Origin: Streptosporangiaceae bacterium
Lineage (GTDB): Bacteria > Actinomycetota > Actinomycetes > Streptosporangiales > Streptosporangiaceae
Direction: 5' to 3'
Assembly (NCBI GenBank): GCA_030039095.1
Contig: JASHQP010000069.1
Location: forward strand, 1-8,300
Length of the DNA stretch: 8,300 bases
Of this stretch, positions 5,186 through 8,300 are shown one piece after another. The notes under the pieces were generated by a model. It worked only from the letters and a program-made list of their open reading frames with translations. It was not told where the DNA came from and searched no databases. The stretch's first letter is position 1. Each line of letters starts with the position of its first letter. Both the position numbers and the translations under genes were made by a program.

Positions 5186-6606
5186 CCCTGCTCCGCGAGC
5201 CGCCCGACCGCCGCGGCGAACGCGTCGCCCCGCGCCGGGTAGTTGCGGAACATGTCGAACGACTGCGCGGCCGGCGCCAGCAGCACCGTGTCACCGGGCG
5301 CCGCCAGCTTTGCTGCCTCGGCCACAACGTGATCCATGACACCAGTGTCGGTGCCGATGGCCTCCACGACCGGGACATCCGGGGCGTGTCGCGCCAATGA
5401 CCGCAGGATCACGGCGCGGTCCGCGCCCAGCACCACCGCGCCGCGCAGCCGCTGCTCGTTGGCGCGGACCAGGCGGTCCACGTCGGCCTCGGCGCCGCGG
5501 AACAAGCCCCCGGCGATCCACACCACGGACGGGTAGGAAGCGAGCGCGGCGGCCGCCGCGTGCGGGTTGCTCGCCTTGGAGTCGTCCACGAAGTCCACGC
5601 CGCCGATGGTGGCGACCAGGCTCATCCGGTGCGGCTCGGGCCGGAACGCGGCGAGCCCGGCCCTGATGGCCTCCGCCGGCACGCCGTAGGCCCGGGCCAG
5701 CGCCGCGGCGGCCAGCGCGTCGGCCACGTTGTGCGGCCCCTGCGGCCGCACGTCGTCGACATCCGCCAGGGCGGCCCCGGCCAGGTCCCCGAACGCCCGG
5801 TCACACAGCACGCCGCTGTCCACGCCGAGCTCGCCGGGGCCTGGGGTTGCGAGCCGGAACGGGACGACCCGTGCGGTGCCTGGCGCGATAGCGGCCAGTC
5901 CGGCCGACCGCGGGTCGTCCGCGTTGCAGACGGCCACCGTTCCCGGTGCGTAGATGCGTCCCTTGGCCGCCGCGTAGGAGTCGATGTCGCCGTGCCAGTC
6001 GAGATGGTGCGCCGCGACGTTCAGCACCACGGCGGCCAGCGGCCGGACAGAGGAACTCCAGTGCAGCTGGAAGCTGGACAGCTCGACGGCGAGAACCGGG
6101 TAGGGCTCGGGCTCGGTGACCGCGTCGACGACCGAAAGGCCGACGTTGCCGGCGGCGATCGCGCGGTGCCCGGCCGCGCTCAGCATCGCGGCGAGCATCA
6201 GCACGGTCGTGGTCTTGCCGTTGGTCCCGGTCACCCCGAGCCACTGCTGTCCGGGCGGGCGAATCCGCCAGGCCAGCTCGACGTCGCCGATCACCGGGAT
6301 GCCCGCGGCCGCCGCGCCGGTGAGCAGGGGCGTGGCCGGCGGCCACCCGGGCGTGGTGATCACGAGGTCGGTCCCGGCGGGAAGCTTCGGGCCGGGGCCC
6401 AGCTCAACGGTCACGCCGAGGCCGGCCAGTTCGTCAGCGACCCGGCGGCTGGCGTCGTCGTCGCGCCCGTCCACGGCCGTGACCAGGGCGCCGCGCGCCG
6501 CGAGCAGCCGGGCGACCGGCGGGCCGGAGACGCCGAGCCCGTTGACGAGCACGCGCCGCCCGGTAAGCCCGGCCAGCAGCGAGCCCACTGCGTCCCCCGT
6601 GCGCAT
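5182..6606 (-). CDS. murD: UDP-N-acetylmuramoyl-L-alanine--D-glutamate ligase MurD
   Basis: Cytoplasmic ATP-dependent ligase that adds D-glutamate to UDP-MurNAc-L-Ala. 474 residues, within the actinobacterial range. The N-terminal nucleotide-sugar domain has GLGVSG (23-28) and TTPGWPP (84-90). The ATPase domain has P-loop GVTGTNGKTTT (124-134), ELSSFQL (175-181), NVAAHHLDWHG (196-206) and NADDP (228-232). GPHNVADALAAA (290-301) and PHRMSLV (325-331) precede the C-terminal domain, whose DDSKASNPHAA (341-351) and AAQSFDMFRNYPARGDAF (446-463) are MurD-specific. The ATG start lies 6 bases after the mraY stop, with a partial Shine-Dalgarno GGGGTAGG (6619-6612) inside the end of mraY. Its stop overlaps the ftsW start by 4 bases. 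No key motif is missing. Confidence 0.97.
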   Translation of the reverse strand: MRTGDAVGSLLAGLTGRRVLVNGLGVSGPPVARLLAARGALVTAVDGRDDDASRRVADELAGLGVTVELGPGPKLPAGTDLVITTPGWPPATPLLTGAAAAGIPVIGDVELAWRIRPPGQQWLGVTGTNGKTTTVLMLAAMLSAAGHRAIAAGNVGLSVVDAVTEPEPYPVLAVELSSFQLHWSSSVRPLAAVVLNVAAHHLDWHGDIDSYAAAKGRIYAPGTVAVCNADDPRSAGLAAIAPGTARVVPFRLATPGPGELGVDSGVLCDRAFGDLAGAALADVDDVRPQGPHNVADALAAAALARAYGVPAEAIRAGLAAFRPEPHRMSLVATIGGVDFVDDSKASNPHAAAAALASYPSVVWIAGGLFRGAEADVDRLVRANEQRLRGAVVLGADRAVILRSLARHAPDVPVVEAIGTDTGVMDHVVAEAAKLAAPGDTVLLAPAAQSFDMFRNYPARGDAFAAAVGRLAEQG

Positions 6607-6612
6607 GACGGC

Positions 6613-7668
6613 CTACCCCGGCAGCCAGGCGACGTAGAAGATCCCGAGGCCGAGCGCGATGAACAGCGCGGCGATCAGCCAGAACCGGACCACGATCGTG
6701 GTCTCGGCCCAGCCGAGCAGCTCGAAGTGGTGCTGCAGCGGCGCCATCTTGAATACCCGCTTGCCGGTCAGCTTGTAGGAGCCCACCTGGATGATCACCG
6801 ACAGGGTGATGATCACGAACAGCCCGCCGAGGATCACCAGCAGCAGCTGGGTCTTCGTGCACACGGCGAGCCCGGCCAGCACGCCGCCGAGCGCGAGCGA
6901 GCCGGTGTCGCCCATGAAGATCCTGGCCGGCGGCGCGTTCCACCACAGGAAGCCGAAGCAGGCCCCGGCCACCGACGACGCCACCACCGCCAGGTCGAGC
7001 GGATCGCGGACCGGATAGCACTGCGGGGCGAGGAACGACGTGCAGTCGTTCTTCAGCTGCCAGATGCCGATCAGCACGTACGCGCCGAGCACGAGGATCG
7101 TCGCGCCGGTGGCCAGCCCGTCCAGGCCGTCGGTGAGGTTCACCGCGTTCGACGACCCGACGATCAGCAGGACGATCCACAGCACGAACGGCAGCACCCC
7201 GATCGCCGGCCCGACGTCGTGCAGGAACGAGATGCGCGCATCCGCCGGGGTGATGTCGAACCCGTCCGGGTGGTGCAGCACCTCGACGGCGAAGATCGCG
7301 CCGACCACGGCCTGGCCGACCAGCTTGGCGCCGCTGCGCAGGCCCAGGCTGCGCTGCTTGTAGATCTTGATGAAGTCGTCGGCGAAGCCGACCCCGCCGA
7401 GGCCGGTCATCAGCGCGAGCACGAGCAGGCCCGACCAGGTCATCGTGTCCTTGGTCAGCACGTGGCCGCAGAGGTACCCGATCAGCGAGGCGATCACGAT
7501 GACCACGCCGCCCATCTGCGGCGTGCCGCGCTTGGTCTTGTGCTGCGCAGGGCCGTCGTCCCTGATCTCCTGGCCGTAGCCCCGGCTGGTGAAGATCTTG
7601 ATCGCGAGCGGCGTGCCGAACAGCGCCAGCACCATGGCGACGGCGCCCGCGACGAGGATGGTCTTCAC
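6613..7668 (-). CDS. mraY: Phospho-N-acetylmuramoyl-pentapeptide transferase MraY (MurX)
   Basis: Integral membrane enzyme that transfers phospho-MurNAc-pentapeptide from UDP to undecaprenyl phosphate (or the decaprenyl equivalent), giving lipid I. 351 residues with about ten hydrophobic segments. Signature regions: DDGPAQHKTKRGTPQMGG (37-54); GFADDFIKIYKQRSLGL (94-110), with the Asp pair 97-98; NAVNLTDGLDGLA (174-186); FMGDTGSLALGG (251-262), with Asp254; and MAPLQHHFELLGW (308-320), the His-rich loop. Cys209 and Cys217 lie in a loop after a membrane segment, and a similar pair is, as I recall, present in other actinobacterial MraY. The GTG start overlaps the murF stop (GTGA, 7668-7665). GGGGAG (7682-7677) lies 8 bases upstream, inside murF. 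Confidence 0.97.
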   Translation of the reverse strand: MKTILVAGAVAMVLALFGTPLAIKIFTSRGYGQEIRDDGPAQHKTKRGTPQMGGVVIVIASLIGYLCGHVLTKDTMTWSGLLVLALMTGLGGVGFADDFIKIYKQRSLGLRSGAKLVGQAVVGAIFAVEVLHHPDGFDITPADARISFLHDVGPAIGVLPFVLWIVLLIVGSSNAVNLTDGLDGLATGATILVLGAYVLIGIWQLKNDCTSFLAPQCYPVRDPLDLAVVASSVAGACFGFLWWNAPPARIFMGDTGSLALGGVLAGLAVCTKTQLLLVILGGLFVIITLSVIIQVGSYKLTGKRVFKMAPLQHHFELLGWAETTIVVRFWLIAALFIALGLGIFYVAWLPG

Positions 7669-8300
7669 AGCGGCTGCTCCCCGGTCAGCGCCAGCGCCAC
7701 GCGCTGCAGGTTTGCGGCCCGCGACGCCTTCACGAGCACCACGTCGCCGGGCCGGACCAGCCGGCCGACGGCCGCGACCGCCGCCTGCGCGTCGGGCACC
7801 TGCACCAGCTCGCCCCGCCAGGACGGCTCCGCCTTGGCGCCGGTCAGGATCGGGGCGGCGAGGTCACCGACCACGATGAGGCCGGCCAGGCCGGCCAGCG
7901 CGGCCTGGCGGCCCGCCTGCTCGTGCATCGCTTCCTCTTGGTCGCCGAGCTCGGTCATGTGGCCGAGAACCGCGAACGCGCGGCCGCCGCCCGCCATCGC
8001 GGCAACCGCCGACAGCGCGGCCCTGACCGCTTCCGGGTTGGCGTTGTACGCGTCGTTGACGACCGCCACGCCGTCCGGCCGTCTGGTCACCTCCATGCGC
8101 CACCTGCTCCGGGCGGCCGCCGCCGACAGCCCGGCCGCGATCTCGGCCACGCCCAGGCCAAGCTGGCTGGCCAGCGCGGCGGCGGCGAGCGCGTTCGCGA
8201 CGTTGTGCTCGCCGTGCAGCCGCAGCTGCACCGGAGCCGATCCGGCGCCGGTGACCAGCGTGAAGCCGGGCCTGCCGGCCTCGTCGACCGCGACGCCGCT
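7665..8300 (-). CDS. murF: MurF, UDP-MurNAc-tripeptide--D-Ala-D-Ala ligase, C-terminal part
   Basis: The reading frame stays open to the window edge, so the N-terminus and the ATP-binding P-loop are outside; 211 residues plus the stop are seen. MurF is the cytoplasmic ligase that adds D-Ala-D-Ala to complete the UDP-MurNAc-pentapeptide. Landmarks, numbered from the first codon in the window: LHGEHNVANALAAAAL (28-43), RSRWRMEV (64-71), VVNDAYNANPEAVRAAL (80-96), VLGHMTELGD (111-120) and VLVKASRAANL (188-198). NDAYNANP and SRWRMEV separate MurF from MurC, MurD and MurE. In VLGHMTELGD the family more often has an acidic residue where His114 stands. A GTG at 8231 is internal, since clear MurF sequence (SGVAVDEAGRPGFTLV) continues upstream of it. 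The stop overlaps the mraY start by 4 bases. Confidence 0.96.
   Translation of the reverse strand, partial: SGVAVDEAGRPGFTLVTGAGSAPVQLRLHGEHNVANALAAAALASQLGLGVAEIAAGLSAAAARSRWRMEVTRRPDGVAVVNDAYNANPEAVRAALSAVAAMAGGGRAFAVLGHMTELGDQEEAMHEQAGRQAALAGLAGLIVVGDLAAPILTGAKAEPSWRGELVQVPDAQAAVAAVGRLVRPGDVVLVKASRAANLQRVALALTGEQPL

Noticed and set aside
3759..5378. Minus-strand open frame of 539 codons overlapping ftsW in another frame
   Set aside because: The ftsW frame has all SEDS motifs and membrane segments. This one is Arg/Ala/Gly-rich, and its HRAIG repeat is only the 15-base DNA repeat read in the wrong frame.
6153..6170. A stretch in murD resembling the ftsW 15-base repeat (GATCGCGCGGTG)
   Set aside because: It is a single 12-base match in GC-rich coding sequence read in a different frame, so probably chance.
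8229..8231. GTG as the start of the right-hand gene
   Set aside because: The same frame continues upstream to the window edge with MurF-like sequence, so it is an internal valine codon.

Overview
The window is a high-GC, densely packed stretch of a division and cell wall (dcw) cluster from an actinobacterium. All genes are on the minus strand. Read in the direction of transcription, from high to low coordinates, the order is murF (3' part), mraY, murD, ftsW, murG, murC, ftsQ, ftsZ (first 29 codons). The actinobacterial assignment rests on very high GC, frequent GTG starts, the start of FtsZ (MAAPQNYLAVIKV), the MraY loop wording, and the gene order. murC lies between murG and ftsQ, as in mycobacteria and many other actinobacteria, but unlike Streptomyces, where murC is as far as I recall elsewhere. 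I cannot name the genus.

Layout: 7665-8300 murF C-terminal part; 6613-7668 mraY, overlapping murF by 4 bases; 5182-6606 murD, 6 bases after mraY; 3899-5185 ftsW, overlapping murD by 4 bases; 57-base gap; 2723-3841 murG; 77-base G-rich gap with a predicted G-quadruplex; 1215-2645 murC; 387-1208 ftsQ, close behind murC; 298-base gap at 89-386; 1-88 start of ftsZ. The 89-386 gap is the only sizeable non-coding stretch. It holds a sharp drop in GC, promoter-like hexamers and a 31-base near-perfect palindrome, and is the obvious place for separate control of ftsZ.

The genes form a near-continuous pathway. MurC, MurD and MurF are ATP-dependent ligases of cytoplasmic precursor synthesis (MurE is expected just upstream, outside the window). 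MraY moves the product to undecaprenyl phosphate to give lipid I. MurG adds GlcNAc to give lipid II. FtsW polymerises lipid II at the septum. FtsQ is a divisome scaffold and FtsZ builds the cytokinetic ring.

I found no mobile element, CRISPR array, RNA gene or unknown protein-coding gene. The less ordinary items are small: the ftsZ-upstream palindrome, the murG-murC G-quadruplex motif, and in-frame tandem repeats in the cytoplasmic N-terminal tails of both FtsW and FtsQ.
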